From Sarocladium kiliense (lineage: Eukaryota; Ascomycota; Sordariomycetes; Hypocreales; Sarocladiaceae): a stretch of DNA of 64,000 nt. The notes below the pieces were generated by a model, which worked only from the letters and a program-made list of their open reading frames with translations, did not search any database and was not told the origin of the DNA. The stretch covers positions 5,146,001 to 5,210,000 of the forward strand of contig JAUZTG010000029.1 of the NCBI GenBank assembly GCA_030734395.1, in the 5' to 3' direction. Made by a program: the position numbers and the translations under genes. Positions 21,501 through 36,000 of this stretch are shown piece by piece. Positions within the stretch are counted from its first letter, which is position 1, and each line of letters starts with the position of its first letter.

Positions 21501-22926
21501 GAATATGATGTTTCCTAATACTTCGATCAGAAACCGCTAAGATCAGCACCCCCCAGGCATCAACTGACAAATTACCCAAGACTTCCTTTCCAATCCTTGT
21601 CCCGTCTCCTAGAAGACGCTTTGACTTTCTGGAGTCAATGTCCAGAAATGCTTGATTGGGGAGTGAAACCGCACACAGCCAGTGTGACGACTCCCGGTCG
21701 CTGCGCCGCGTACTCCGCCGAAGCGGCGGTGGACTACAGTGCGTGCCGCGCCCTACCTACGCCCCAGTTCAACCTGGCCCCTTGTCAACGTCCATTCGAT
21801 GTTTGCTCACTCCGAATGGCCGAAACGCGGGCACGCGGCACAGGGGCAAGGAGGAAGAGGGGGGTTGGCGCAAACGTCAACCGCAGCCCAGCTGTTCAGC
21901 ACACCCTTCCTTGGTTATTTCCCGTTTGGTGGCACCGACATGTTGTTCGAAGTCCTGCGAGTACCAAGGAATCCGAAGGAGCCAGGACTTTACAGAAGTG
22001 CAATGCAAGGAGTGCAAGTAGCGGCGCTTGTGTGGCCCACTAAGATGGGGGGGCTGTATACGCGCGTTTCGTTGCGTTGGGGTGGGAGGAGGAGAAGAGA
22101 GAGGGGAGGGGGAGAGATAATGTCGATTCATTTTCCTGCTTTGGGCAAATGCATGATGAGGCCTCGGGGGTTACGGTTTACATACATCCCGGGGGAAGAG
22201 AGGGGCACAGCAACAGGGCACAGACAAGCACGTTTGTCTGTCTACTTGTCTCATAGACCAGCGACATCGCAGTTGGTCAATTTTCTTGACGATCCTCAGG
22301 CTGACGTACGGAACACAAGTAGAGACCAAATAGGAAATGCGATTCGAGGCGCAAAGCTTGATTCGTCTACCTCTACAAATGCAGATATCATGCCAAATCA
22401 CGAAACACGGGTCGGTCACCTGAGAAGAATGTGTGCAGTAAATCAAGAGTTGAATTCCTATCGTCTTCCCAGTCGCTGTTCTCGCGAATAACTCCATGCT
22501 TTCCAGAAGGGCAAAAGAAGATATATCGCAGCCCAAAAACAGACACCTCATTGTCGACCGTTAAATAAACCAGATCAAAACGTCCAAGTCATGTCCAAAG
22601 TTGTGAACCTAAATCCGAAGAAGAGTGCCCGCGACGCCCCTGAGAGAGAAGAAGGCACCCAGTGTTAGGCCCCTTTCACCTGTCTCATGTCCGTCTCCCA
22701 ATGCTCCTATCCTGTTCCTGTATCCTCTGATACGGCCCTTCCCGACCGTCTGATGATGTCTAGACCCAATTGTGTCCCGGCTGCTTTGCAGCAGTGCTCT
22801 GCCTCTTTTCGAGGCGTTGGATGTCCCCTTTTGCTTTTTTCTTCGAGACCCAGCCCCGTCGTGAGAAAAGGTCATGAATATGTAACAGTATGTACACGCA
22901 GCTGCACGCACTGCGGCTACCCTGGT
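18588..22926. other. 4.3 kb with no supported gene
   Basis: Frames here are short and bear stops in all frames. The longest with an ATG is a 231-codon frame at 21799-22491 (+), with no family resemblance and a low-complexity Gly/Arg stretch. The right end should contain the 3' UTR of the bZIP gene. No transposase, reverse transcriptase, tRNA or tandem repeat was recognised. Confidence 0.5.
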
Positions 22927-24015
22927 TTAAATGTGCTGGGGCATGCCGGGGGACCCGGGCATGGACAACGGCGTCGTAGGGTATTCGTAGCCTGCCTCAG
23001 AACAATTTGCTGAGTGGTCAAACGAATGTGAGAGCGGTGGTGTCTGCTCAAGTACCCTATCAGTAACGGGAGTCTCGCGAAGAGGGAGATGTACGCGGCC
23101 TCGAGTCACTCACATGAGGGTTCGATTGGTCGTAGGGGTTTGCGTTGCCATCAAGACCGGGGACGAAGCCGTAGCCCGAGTACGGTGTCAGTGAGGCATC
23201 CATTGCGTAGGGTTCTCGCTTAATGGCATCGCTGAAATGGGTCAAGGAGGGAAGAGTTGACGACATGGTAGTGGTGCTGAGGTAGGACGGATAGGGCTCG
23301 GCTGCGCTCATCACCTGGTAGGGTTGGGTCGAGCCGTAAGGTGCAAGCATTTGTTGCTCCTCGGGAGCTGGATAAGTTGAGTAGTTGAAGAGTGGCGGGG
23401 TGAAGGACCGTTCACGCTCATTATAGGTGGCAGAAGCAAAAAGCATGTCATCGCTGTCCATGGGCGGGGTGAACTGCATCTGGGGTGTCTGCTTCAGAGG
23501 TGCAGGCGTTTGCTGTTGCGATGCTGGTGGTGACTTTGCTTGTGACTTGCTAGGCGATCGACGCTTGGTGGGCTTGTTCGCTGGCTGGGGTTTCTGCTCT
23601 GTCTCTGCTTCATCCGAGGAACCAGCCCGACGCTCAAGGTCCTCAAGGCGACGCTTAAGCTTCTTGCCTGCACAGGAGCTGTTTTAGCAGGTCTTCACAC
23701 GGTAAGCTCTGTGTGAGATTATTACATACGGTAGTTGCGCTGGGCAATGCGGTTCTGTATCCTTCGGCGCTCAGCCAGGTCAGAGATCTTGGTCCAATCC
23801 TCATCAGGGTTGGCGGAGCTGCTGAAGGCACTGCTAGTGCCATGGGCGGCGTACTGCCTTGCTGGCTGGGGAGCCTGGGCAAAGGCGTACTGGTGTTGTG
23901 ATAGTGTGAACATGGACATTGTGCTGGGAAGACCAAGGCTGTCGACGGCTGAGGAAGGATAGGGCGCTGTCGGCACGGGGAAGTGGTCGAACCTCTCTGC
24001 GAGACTCGCACTCAT
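22927..24015 (-). CDS. bZIP transcription factor with short zipper
   Basis: Three exons on the minus strand, 24015-23730, 23667-23114 and 23043-22927, give 318 aa. The first intron (62 nt) splits the basic region so that splicing yields RIQNRIAQRNYRKKLKRRLE, a clear bZIP basic region (N-x2-A-Q-x2-Y/F-R type) at about residues 84-103. It is followed by only a short LEDLERR heptad region. The acidic DEDWTKISDLAERRR lead-in is characteristic of a fungal-specific bZIP group. The middle is rich in Gln, Pro, Ser and Tyr, as in activation domains. The last exon encodes PLSHSFDHSANCSEAGYEYP and a Pro/Gly-rich end. The second junction (CAT|gtgagt to gagcag|ACA) is chosen to keep frame; another acceptor nearby gives a stop. 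It should be nuclear. Target genes cannot be inferred. Confidence 0.87.
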
Positions 24016-27000
24016 GTGTAGAGAGTGGATGGGCAAGCCACTGTGTAGTATAAGTCTACGGATGCCAAGTGTATTGAGCTTGCCGTGCAGGAGCTTTGAG
24101 GTGTTTGGAGCAAAGATATTGAATGTCAAGCTGCGTGACTGGGAGGTAGGTGATCGAGAATCGAGGATGTGGGCGAGGGCAGCCGATGATTAAATATCTT
24201 GAGGTGGATGAGTGCAGACAAGCCTCTCACCCCTCTGCCCATGTCTGGATGCTGCAGGGCTGGCTTGACGACTCCCAGAGTCCACGGCCTTAGCGTGCAT
24301 CTCGTAGCCAGGGTCGGGGGGTGGGTGCACCACGAGGGGCGTGTCTGAACGGCAAGGCCCTGGTCCGGCGACAGGCTGTGGGCTGCAACGTTGAAGGTTC
24401 ACGGCCTCTGGGCCCGTTGAGAGTCTGACGGTGGTGTCGAAGGCGGAGCCAACCGCCAACTGGGGACTGCCAATGATTTATCCCGCCTGTTTCAAGGCCT
24501 TTCTCTGCCCACTGGACCTGGTTGGATTCGGTCCCTGGCTCTGAGAACCATAGGGTACAGAGGCCGTGGATACGTGGACAACCCACCCAGACCAGATCAC
24601 AGGGCTGGGGGCCACAGTAACCTGCTGCTGTGCTGCGTGGGCTCGCAGGGATGTCCTGGAGACAGTGGGCTTCTTTGTTGTTCCGTCAGTTCTTCGTCTC
24701 GAGGCCCATCACAATGTCTTTGGTGGGGAAACAGTGGTTTTCGCGAGAGCCGGCTCCAGGCGAGCTCGGACTGGACGCTGTTATGCCCGAGTCTGGCCAT
24801 CGGACTTTCTTCAATTACAACGGCGTCAGTGGCATTCCACGATTCGTAGATACGCATTCAAGGCACCAGGACAGGTAGGGTGAGCAGATCTTGACCGGAT
24901 TCGGGGGGCTACGAGCGAGGATGGGCGGGAGGAATTGGTATACTTAGGTTCTTGATGCACAGCGGACAGATGATTTGCAATGACACGGTACGACATCCCT
25001 AGCCTTTGGGGCTCGCAACGGGAGGCGGAGCGAGGACGGAGTTTAGAGAACGCCGCGGATGGGCAGTGAAGGCATGGGTGCTGCTGGGATAGTGGTGGTG
25101 GTGGCGTAAGGTGTGAGGAGAAAGCGAGTGAGGGGATCAGGGACAAGACAACGGCGGAGTGGAGAATGAACCTAAATTTGACAATTTAACCCGGAATCTT
25201 TCAGTCCCGATCCCCACCAACACCACTGAAGGCCGACCACTACACCCGCTGAAGCACCCGCCCAGAGGTCTATACTCCTTGAGCTCACTCTCCTCCAGCG
25301 CCTGACAGCCTGGTGTAGCGCTGTCAAATGGCCCTATCAGTGGCCTTCAGTGCTCATGGGAGGACGCTGCCAGGCCCTCGCAAAATGGCCCCCAACTCCG
25401 CCCAGCTGCTCTCCATGCAGTCTCCTCACACACCCTCTTCCTCCGTCCCATCCACCCTTCCATCCATGACACCATCTCTGGTGAACGAGGGTGCCTTGTC
25501 CGCCCAAGCGCGTGCTACTGCTGTTGCACTTCTGGCACCCAGTGACTCGAGCGTTTCCCGGCGATTTGGCCGGCGGATCTACGACCTGCCACACGCCTGC
25601 GTCCGTAGGGCTGGGCCTGGCTGTGTGACGACACCCAACAGCCTTCGAGAAGTGATCCATTGCTGCCCTCTCCGCCTTTCCAGCTAGCCTTACTGCTGTG
25701 CCGTGCTGAACTCTGTTGTTCTCGCTACTTGCCTTGCAATGGGCGCACATGTACCTCGAGCCTGGGAGCAGCTTGCCTTTTCTTGGGTGTCCGAAGTATA
25801 GGCTTTTGCGGGAGTCTGTGCTTCAGGGCCAACCCGGGTCCCCGAGCTCCCGGGTGGTGTACAACCGTGCAAAAGGCGAATGCTGCGGTTGATCAGCATG
25901 GCATGCGATCTGAAGAGCGGTCTTCCCGTACGAGTCGAGCATCTGTTGTTGCAATGTCCGTCTTTTCGACGCCTATTCTCGGGCTCCGCACCGTGACACC
26001 CGCTACGAAAAGGCGGACAGGATCGATTCCATGTCCGAGCTGGATATAACGTAGCACCTGGCCTCGTGTACGTGCGTCTCGCTAGGCCTTGTTCAAGCAC
26101 TAATTTGCCATCAGGCAACGCTCATCGCTCCGGCACTGGCCACAAACGCCTACTGGGTTTTTGAGGTTATGACTCCAACGGCTGGCCACTTGACGCTAAG
26201 AGATCACCCGCAGCCAAGCACCGTAAACGGCAAACATTCGTCCTGGTACTGCGCTCTGTGGTTACGCACCACGCAGCAACACCCCTGTGTTCCTGTGCCT
26301 TACAAACGCACACGGACCCTTCGTTAGCCCGACCGAATGAGTCCTGTTATGTGACGCGCACTTTATGTCTCGATCGGGCTTTTGACGTGGCTCTTCTATG
26401 CCTAGGAATCCTGCGCCTCTGGGGCGCATCACGCCTTTCATCATACCGCGCGCGACTTCGACGCCGCTGTGTCGCCAAACCCCTTCCTGTTCGGGACAAT
26501 AATTGCTCCTGACACTTGCTCCGGGTCAAAATGTTCTGCACCAGTAACGTGAAAGAGTTTCCGAGGACGGATTGCTCTAACATGCTTCAACAGCAACTTG
26601 TCTCCATCGAATTAGTGTTCGACCAGCGCCCAACTATCCAGGGGAACGTAATGACGTCCATTGATTCTGTCTGGAATCCTGCGCCTCGAACTTGGACAGT
26701 CAACTTGCCGAAAAGTCGTTGTGGAACATTGCTCCCTTTCCCGCTCCGAGCTATTCACAGGTCTTAGCAATCTTCAGCTATCAGACAAGAAGTAATGCGA
26801 CCACGAAACCCGGAGTGGCCGTCGATTTCACTGCTACGCTGGCTTCCTAAGCCGGAAGTGTACCAGCTGGGCTGGGGCCTCACTTCGGAGCTATCCTGCT
26901 AGCTAGGGCTTTTTGTCAAGGGAGCTATTTTTGTTCTTGTCGACGCTGTCCTGACAAATGACCAGGAGTTGGGGGAGTGCGGCTCTCCTGTCCTATCACT

Positions 27001-30000
27001 GGCCAGCCCACCCGCGCCCGTCGCTTCGCTAATGCCATTGGCCTGGAGTGCTATCCCATCACAAGAGCATGATCTTTGGCTCGGACGACACCACTTCACA
27101 TCTTTTAGCCGCGTCTTGTTGCGCTGTCATTCTAAGAGAAGAACAAATGCCACACCCTCCCACTGACTCGGTTGCTGCCTTGCAAGCCACTTCTCTTTGT
27201 AGGGATGAAACATTGACCTATGCCTAAGCAAGTCAATTGCTGCCCCTTTATGTCTGGCAGAGCGTCAAGAAGATACGATCATCGTGAGTAGCAGAATGGC
27301 CACCCACGCCCTTCAAACGACAACTGATCAACCTCTCCGCACGTTTGCTCCACATGTTGCACACCGGCCACTGGCAATGCTTGGGAGTTGCACATCCTTG
27401 TAAATCTGACCTCTGCATGGTTATCGCTTGGCTATGCAAAGTTCATGCTCTGATCCGCAGGGTCTCGAATAGTGGCCCCATGGCTCAAACGACAGAATTC
27501 GAATCAAGTGGCCGTGTGCAAGCCTCAAGAGGTAATCTATCTCAAGGTTGTCCTTGACCAGGTCGCCAAGGCGCCATCGCCAGGCTTGAATGACCGACAT
27601 AGGGACGCGCACTGATTTGAAAGGACCCTGGGTTGCGAAGCGCCTGCAATCGTACGGTGGCTGTTTCTACAGTGCTTCTCGAATACTAGCCTCTATGGGT
27701 CAACCTTCGCTACGCAATCTCCTTCTGTCGCACTAACATGCCTGTAGCAAGGGCCCTGTAGCCAGGAGGGCCTTTGCTACAAAGACCTGGAATACCACAC
27801 CCTCAGCCCTATTAGCCGAGCCGTTTGCTGATGGTAGGTTCTTTGACGGGGACAATCATGCAGGTGCAGCCCTGCATCTATCCCAGTGCATATTGCCAAC
27901 GGGTGCTAGGAGGATGGGGAGGCATGAGGAGGAACATCAGCACAACCGCCAGCGAAGGTTCAGCATTAAGTCTATGAACTAAATGCGAGGAACGAGCGGT
28001 GCTCTGACCTCACCGGACATGCTCGGCAATTGCCTGTCATGATGATTAGTAACAGCGCCGTCGAAAATTAGCCTCTGTACAAAAATACTCCGAGACATGA
28101 AGCGGCCGCCCGGGGGCTTCTCTTTCAGTCCACTAATTACAAGCACTCCGTGGGAAACGTGAGGTCAGCACCACTGGCATTACCAGGTTAATTGCCAAAT
28201 AGGGTCGCAATAGTGAAGCGAGAGGTCCGCGCCGAAGTTCCCATCGATAGGCGTCTTATGTGCCAAGAATCGCTGGTGAGCGTAGGCTATTGGCTTCATA
28301 GCCTTCACAGGGTCTCTTCCTCTTTTGGGGCTCAGGCGTAGAAGGTCCCTCTGCATTGAGACCAGTTGAAACGAGTGCGAGCTACGCGGGAGGATCCCAC
28401 ATCACATCAGGTCGGAGGATTGGCCCCCTATTCGCAGACGATCAATTACCGTGAATGAGGTGAACTAATCTTGAACTGAGACATTCGAGCATAATTGTTT
28501 CTCTCGTCTGTCTCGACCGTCCCGACTGCCCCCTCGGCGGGCTCCCGAGAACCTTCCTCGCACCTAGCATCGTCTCCACCATCCTGTCTGGTTCGCGGAG
28601 TGGCGCTTGAGAGCCGATATTCCCGGGTTTGGTCCTGTCTAGTTGTATGCCACATTTGTTCATGGTCGATCCATGTTGCTCAGTTATTTGTTTCTGTCTG
28701 CAACCATACCGTTGGTAACGCTTATGGCGTCGTGTTTAGTATTTGCTGAAAATGCATAAGCTGACGGGATGACAGGGCCGTTGAAGTGTGCCCAGCCCTT
28801 CTCCCCGACCTGCAGGAACAGTGTGCCGGCACCCAACGTGTCGCAAAGGTGGTCACGGACGGGTGAATCCCAGTGACGTGACAGGCTGCCTGAATCTATG
28901 GTCAGCGACTTGCATAGAGTTTCAGCCTTATGCCTATGGTGGGCAAGTCGACAGGATGTGGTGGCGGATCCGTGATGGGGGTTAAGGTTCTCACGCTGCC
29001 CAGCCGCCCATCAGTCGCCGTTACACGATATTCGGTGAGCTACGAGGGGGAGCATGCACCCAGGAAGGGTGGTTCATGTTGAAGAATCACGTTACAACAT
29101 GGAGCTCCGTGCATATGACGAGGCGGCCCTTCACACAAAAGAACAATCAGGTCAGCATCGGGTTCAATCGCGAAAGGGTTGCTGCTGACAATTACCGACG
29201 ACTTCATATCCGATTTGGGATATCAATGAAGTGAAGCGAAGGAAATATGACCCTGATCCAGGAATCTGCGGGCCTTTCACGAATTACAAGGTCCTAGCCC
29301 GATGCTCGCCTCAAACCAAACCATAGACGATGAATCTCCAGCGCCCAATGCGACAGATTAGAGAAGAATGGCACTTACAGATGGCTCTGAACTACGGAAG
29401 AAGGGTGGATTTAGTCGGGGACTAGGGCGGGGGTGTCCGCGGCGCGCAAACCGTCGCGAAGTTTTCGGAGACATTTGTGATGGGTACCACTCATTGCCTC
29501 AGGCCCAGTTGAAGGTTGAATGATGTCGACGCTTGTACATGAGGGGGTAAGGCTGAGCTGGCGATCTCTCGCATGATCCTTGCATTTGGGCCAAGCTTGA
29601 TCCCCCGGGCCTTTAGCGAGGAGGAATTGGCCTGCCTCTCCTAGGGTCGTTCGATCGCCTATCTGGCCCAAACTATGATTAGTGCCTCTTTTTGGCCTAC
29701 GTGGATGGATCCTTGCGAGCAAGAGTTCGTACATCTGACCAATCGACGATGGCGATTTCCGAGGAACGATTTTGATGGACCTCGTAAGGGGCGCAGTGCA
29801 CTGTGCAGTTGGGGGTCCCTGGGAGGAGCTCTGGCCAAGCCCAGCCTTGCCTTTTTTGTTCAACGTTTCAAGAATCTGGCCCCAGATTGTGCGTTCAACA
29901 TCGTAAGGACCGCGCTGTGAGTGGCTGCTTGTCAGTCGGAGTGCAATATCGAACAGTGCGGCGGACGGCAGAGGCCGTGGAGGAGCCACTGCGCTGGGTC

Positions 30001-33000
30001 CCCTATGCTGTGCCTCACAACATAAGGAGTCGACATGGGTCACGGGCGAGGAAGAGAGATGACTTAGTATGCACTTGATATTCCTCTCACCCCCTTTCGT
30101 CCTAGACTAGGGGCGCTGGCTCCTGAGGAGCTGCTAGGCGTACCACCCTACTATGCATTGCGCCCGCTGGGAATACGCACATACACAACTAGGAATGGTG
30201 TGGTTTAGTGGCGCTTCTAGGGACAAATACGGCCTGGTGTCCACGAAGAAGGCGTTTCACTGAATTGCAGGCGTTGTGGCTTGCTGAAGCTTCGTGTGTT
30301 GTGGCCTTTGATTTGACGCACTCTAAGCATGGGGGGAAGAGAAGGGCCGTTAAGGATATGCGCGGTCACTTTGCAACGAGAAGCAAAAGAGGCTATTCTG
30401 CAAGGCGAAAGCCTATCGTCGTGATCGCGGCTATTTTAGTCGCGCCTCGTCGCAGCGCGCGCCAGATGTAGCAGTTCTTACGTTGGACACAAGTACCTTT
30501 CGGCTGGAAGACTCTCTGAGTGGGCTTCTGCCAGCGGATGTTGGGATGGGGATCCAACAAGAGATGTTGATCTGCGACTTACGATTGCTAAGATGGAGAC
30601 TCGACTCATATCGGAGCTTCTACTCATACAGACGCACTCACATAGCACTTGCTAAGTTGGATCGAAAGAGGAGCCGGGGTGGATATAGCAGTGCAAAGGG
30701 ACCATGCCGTCCAGTGCCAGCTTCTCCTAAACGAGGCCATCACCAGTGCGAGTGCGAAGCCTCAGATTTGGGGGAGATTTGGAATCTGGGCTAAATGAAG
30801 AGGTACGTACCTCGCATTCGATGTGACAGGGGTTGGGATCATGGCAGATTGATGGCAGCCTAAAACGGGTCACGTGGTTGGCGTCGGGGTTTGTAATCAC
30901 TTGCTCCGAAACGCCGCAAGTGACCGCCGCGGTGGGAATTGGGGGTTGTCTTCATTCCCGCTACAAGCACAGACCAGTTGATCTGTCGCTTGCTGCTCTC
31001 CCCACTCTGCGCATTCGCAATCAACTAACCCTGGTTCGGGCAAAGGCGGTGCGTTTGAGAGGTCCGGGCAGCACCTATTCCCGTAAGGGAAGTCAGTCTC
31101 AGTGCTCGCTAGAGGGAGTAGAGGCTTTAGACGTGGCTGGTGAAGATTGACGGACGGGGACTGTGCACACACAACCAGGCAGATTGATCAGCTTGCTGAA
31201 TTCTGTCTTGGGCGAAATAAGAGCAAGGCATACGACAAGTTCTTGACTTCTCTCCACAGGGCAGTACCGACGAATATCTTTCCCATAAACCTATATGGCC
31301 CCAACACTCATCATACTGATCTGTGGAAAGCTTGCCCTCCAAGTCTTTGGGGATTGATATCGTAGGGCTGTGGCGCAGCTACGGCTCCGGACTCAGAACC
31401 CTATGCAGCGGTGAACTGTGCGGGAGCACGGCAGCAGGCCAAGCTTCGGCGACGCCGTGTTCTCATGTTACGCTGGCTCCTCTCCAGCGTCATGGATGTG
31501 TGTGACGCAGGCTGGCTGAGCCGTATGAGCTTTCTACACCTAGCAGCTCCCCATGTCTGGGGTCGCATGGCTAGGGGATGGGTGGCTGTTGGTCGCTTTA
31601 CCTGGTTCCCGTAGGGCTGAAAGGGAGGGAGGGGATAGCCAAGCGGGTTCAAGACACACCCCCCTGTCCCGCTGTTCTTTGGTGCGCTTGATCAGTCATC
31701 AAGATTCCGCGGAGATGCCCATGGAGGGGCACTGTGGACAGTGGGACGCAAGCCTGGTTATCGCTACGGAGGCTCTACTGACAGCGACAGACCTAGCAGG
31801 CAGGACCCGACAGGTGGATTTGGCAATACGCACCACTGGCCCTTGGGTCCTAAGCAGCTCGCATCAAATCGTATCGCCAAATGCGTCCTGTACTCTCGGC
31901 CGTCGGCAGGGCTGCACCGCGACGACTATGGATCTCAGAGGACTTTTGATACGACGTACTCTTGAGACCCGAGTTGCGTCCCAAGAGAGCGTGATCTTGC
32001 GCGAACGCGCCCTCAGATCACAGCGGTGCATGATTTTGGCACGGCACGTCGAAGCAGACAGTGCTTGGAACCCTTAACGCGGCCGGAGGACCTTGATTCG
32101 AATACCCATTACAGCGAGTTATCTGGCATGTGCCTGGATACCACCGTAGAAGTGTGTCTCCAAAGATTCCAAATGTCGGACCCTGTGAAGTCGAGAAGAC
32201 CCATGCGCAATTGGAAATTGCCTGCACCGCGGGAAGGCTGAGCTTGATGTGCAGCTTGATGTGCACGCCCCTCCGCGACCAAACAGCTAAGGAAACACCT
32301 ACAGTTGCCATGCACATCTCTGGAACCAACAGAGAACGGCGACCTTTCTATGTGGCCTTTGCTGCATACCCAGTGCGACGATAATGTAGCGCTGCAGGGG
32401 TGGTCCCACTTTGCTGCACAGGTCGCAGTCCGCCTTTTGAGCGTGCAAGATTGGTGTCCATGCGGTTGAAAAGGCGGGCAGCCAAATCTGTCCCTCAATA
32501 CAGCCTTCAACAGTGCCTTATGCAAGCAACGCAAGCTAGCTGCGGGCCCCAAACCCCCAGCTACTTGCTGGAGACGAGTGCAATGACCTGGCTGTAATTC
32601 GGGCACAGTCCTACCCGAATGCGCATATGCTGCTGTCCTCTCACAAACCCCGGTTGTGTCGGCGACCAGTAGTCCTCGGGCTAAACCGACTGTGACTCTG
32701 TTGTCGGCGAGGCGTTAGGCAGCAGAATCAAGCAAGCCAAACAAGCGGACATGGGCCTATAATCGATATTTCTGTATGATCCGATTCCATGATTCAGCAG
32801 CCCGCCTTGAATGGATTGTTACAACGGCTGAACAAGCAACTGGCCGAGACCAAGCCGCGCGCAAGCCTCATGTTCAGGAACGTCATTCGAGAGGTTGGGG
32901 GTCGATCTAAGGAAGCGGCACCCTGAGTTGGCGCCATCGCCATGGTGTCGACACTACGGACAATCCCCCACGGGTTGGAGGTTTGGCAAGTTCCCCCCAG

Positions 33001-36000
33001 CTTTGACAAGTTTGGATTGCCGTAGTCTTTAGTCCCAGGCTTCGGCTGTCGCTTGCATTGTACCTGCCCAACGAGCAGCTTAGTGATGTCCCCGAGCAAA
33101 GTCACCGAGAGTCATGATTGCTCATCAACTGGAAAAGTGACAGTCAAGCACCGTCAAGACGTCATTCACCGAGAAGTCCTGGTACCGGTGGCTCAAGGCA
33201 TCTCATGAGGAGTTGTGAAAGTCCGACGTGGCCGAGACTCTGCCACTCGGTCTCAGCACACTGCAAGAGCGCCACAAAGCGCAAGCCTGGTGGTACTGGG
33301 TACGTCTTCTGGAGTTGCACCCCTATGCAAGGCTCGTCTCAGAACCCAATGAAGGCTTGGCCCAGGGACTTGGGTCCAGGGTCCTACCGAACCGCTGCTG
33401 CTGCAGAAGATGAAAGCCAATGATTGCAGGGGATACGAGCTCGACTGCATCGGAATAGCCCGAGCAGTCTGATGCCCCTTTCTCTATGAAGACGCCAAAG
33501 CCCATCGGATATTGGCTCAGCAAGAAGCTGAGGAAGTCACATCCTTCGAGGTTGAAGTAAGTCCGGCCGAATGAATTCCCACGCGGGGCCATCCGATGCG
33601 AGCCATAGGAATGAACGATGGCTGAACAACGTGGGCATTCCGTTCACATATTCAGTATCAAGCGATAGCCGGCGGCCGCTGCCAACGAGCACTAAACTTC
33701 ACCCCGGCTTCAGCTAAGCACTGAGACAAGGTTTCACCGGCCCCGTTACGCTGGCCCTGAATGGGATCTTTGACTCTGCTAACGCCGTGGCTTGATCTGA
33801 TGGCGCTGCACCTCTACGGTTTTAATGGCAGGCCTTTTAACTCCTGACGTGTGTGATGGGCAAACTGTAAACAGCATGTGAATATCGGGTTCCCTTCCCG
33901 TTGACGGTGTCGGCTTCGGAGCCCGGCCAGCTCGTTGACTCGGACGTCCGTCACTGAGTAATTCAGGCCATCCGTCGGTTTCGCCGTACGCTTAACGCCA
34001 TCCCGCCGCTACAATGCCGCATTTCCGGGGCGATCGACTTGTTGTCACGAGCTGGCGATTCACCCACCCCCATGGGGGACCAGTTCAAACAAGGTTTGGA
34101 TTGTTTACTTGCTCAATTCAGAGCAGGTCTGAAAGCTCACAGCTTTCCAGCTTGGGCGTGTCCCGCTCTCGAATGAGGCCTCTGATGATGTGAGGATCCT
34201 CAGTGGATGTCTCAAAGCAAAAGTTCACTTCGCATTCGGCGACTCCATTGGGATTGGCCCCCAAGAACCATGGGCCTGGTAGCATAGCCTCTGGGGGTGA
34301 ACCTTCCTGGGGTCTGGGGGGACTTCGGCGCGTTGGTCCCTTAGCTGTAAGCCTGTGGTGACCCGACAGTGTGGCTGGGGGCTTTGGCAAGCCGCTTTCC
34401 GTCTCACTGCTGCAACCCCCTTCTTCAGGAACATCTCAGCCACGCACGATTGGAACACGTGAATGAGATTCACGAAGCGATAACCGTGGGGGACGCAGCT
34501 GTGGTCGTGGTGGTGGTGGAGGGTGTGCTTCGTACGTGGCGAGTCAGGGGCCCTACACGAAGGGGTTCACTCATCAAAGAGGCATTATTGGTCCCCAGCC
34601 TTGGATAAATGATTACAGCAGGCAATTAACGGGGAGTCGCCGTGACACCCAATGAGCGTTCCAGGTGACCGATGAGAAGGGGTATCAAGCTGACATCGAT
34701 GGGGCCATAGGGCTAGAGCGGGACCCCCCTGGCAAGGATGTCAGACTGAAGACTCGGCATTGCGATCTTGGCTTGGCCGCAGGAGAAGCGACGGTGCACG
34801 GCATGTTCGCTGCCGTTGATACGCCGCAGTGGATCAGATCAAATAATCACCCTGCTCGAGGAGATCATGATCATGCTATACGAGTGATGGGGCTAGACCC
34901 CTTCGTTGCTGAGAAGCCTGGTTAACGCGTCCCCAATTGGTATGATTTTCAGACTGCTGAAAGCTGGCACAGGGTCTTTTGGTATGCACGAGATGTATCA
35001 CCTGGCTCTATACGGTGTAAGTGCTGTCGAAACGACTGGTCAGCACGCGTTCAACTAAAGTCCAATTGCCAGCAGATCCCTGACCCGTCCCTCTGGGCAT
35101 CTGCCACGTTTGATGACAACCGCCGGGGGATAGCACCTTGTCTTGTCACATCGCCAGGACGAGCGTTTATTCGTCCAGAACGGTCTCAGCCCTATGCATC
35201 AGGTTCGCTGTTTTGGCCGATTGGAGGCCTGTGCACTTCTTCCGCGGGTCCGCGGGAAGGGAGTGAACATTCGAGAGGAGGGCATGTGCGGTCGATTGCT
35301 CCGCCTCCCATGTCCACTCACGATGCGCCATGGGCACTACCACGAAAAGCGGGAACTTTCCCATATGGCTACCAAGTATAGACACAAGGAATGCGTTGGA
35401 TCCTTGGCATTACACTCTATTCCCGCACGGGTGGTTCCTAATTTCAAAAAAGAATGCTTTTGTTTCCCGAGGGGATGGATGAATGCCTGCCAAGACACCA
35501 GCGGCCTCGGCTTTCATTTGGCTATTGGATGCCCAGCCTGTCTTTCAGCTCTCGAAACACTCGGGAAGATTCTGGAACAGGAGGACTATGTGCAGGTCGT
35601 TCGATGTGGCTGCATCTTGCAATTTCCTGAAGGGTCTCTCGCAGGGCTGACCTATGATATCCAGAGGGGCGTGCCGCCTGGCGCGACCATCACACGCATG
35701 TCATGCTGTTCAGCTTCCTTTTGCGGCAAGTCTAGACTATTCATCTATTTTGTCGTTCTCAGGAAGATCACTTACGCGGAGAGGGAGGAGCTAGACGAGC
35801 GAGCTTCCCCGTCGACGGCGTGGCCCGTTCACGTCAATTGACCCCCGAAGGCTCCTAACCTTCCGACTCGTCTGCAACAGATCATGGGCCTCTTCTGACT
35901 TAATCCCGATAGCTTCCTCATCCCTTCATCCGAAAGCACAAGTCTCCAGGCGAGAGAAGGCGGTCACCCTCCGTTGCGGGCGTTTTTGCCCATCGTTTCC

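Noticed and set aside
21799..22491. 231-codon ATG-started frame in the first gene-free stretch
   Set aside because: Long for chance, but it has no domain, a purine-rich Gly/Arg block and no intron or context support. blastx would decide.
23044..23059. Alternative acceptor (gatag) for the last intron of the bZIP gene
   Set aside because: It leads to a stop after two codons; the gagcag acceptor keeps the frame and a longer Ser/Pro-rich end.
35143..35841. 232-codon frame in the 14.5-kb desert
   Set aside because: It begins at TTG, and its ATGs give a Cys/Arg-rich sequence with no known family. Not enough to call a gene.
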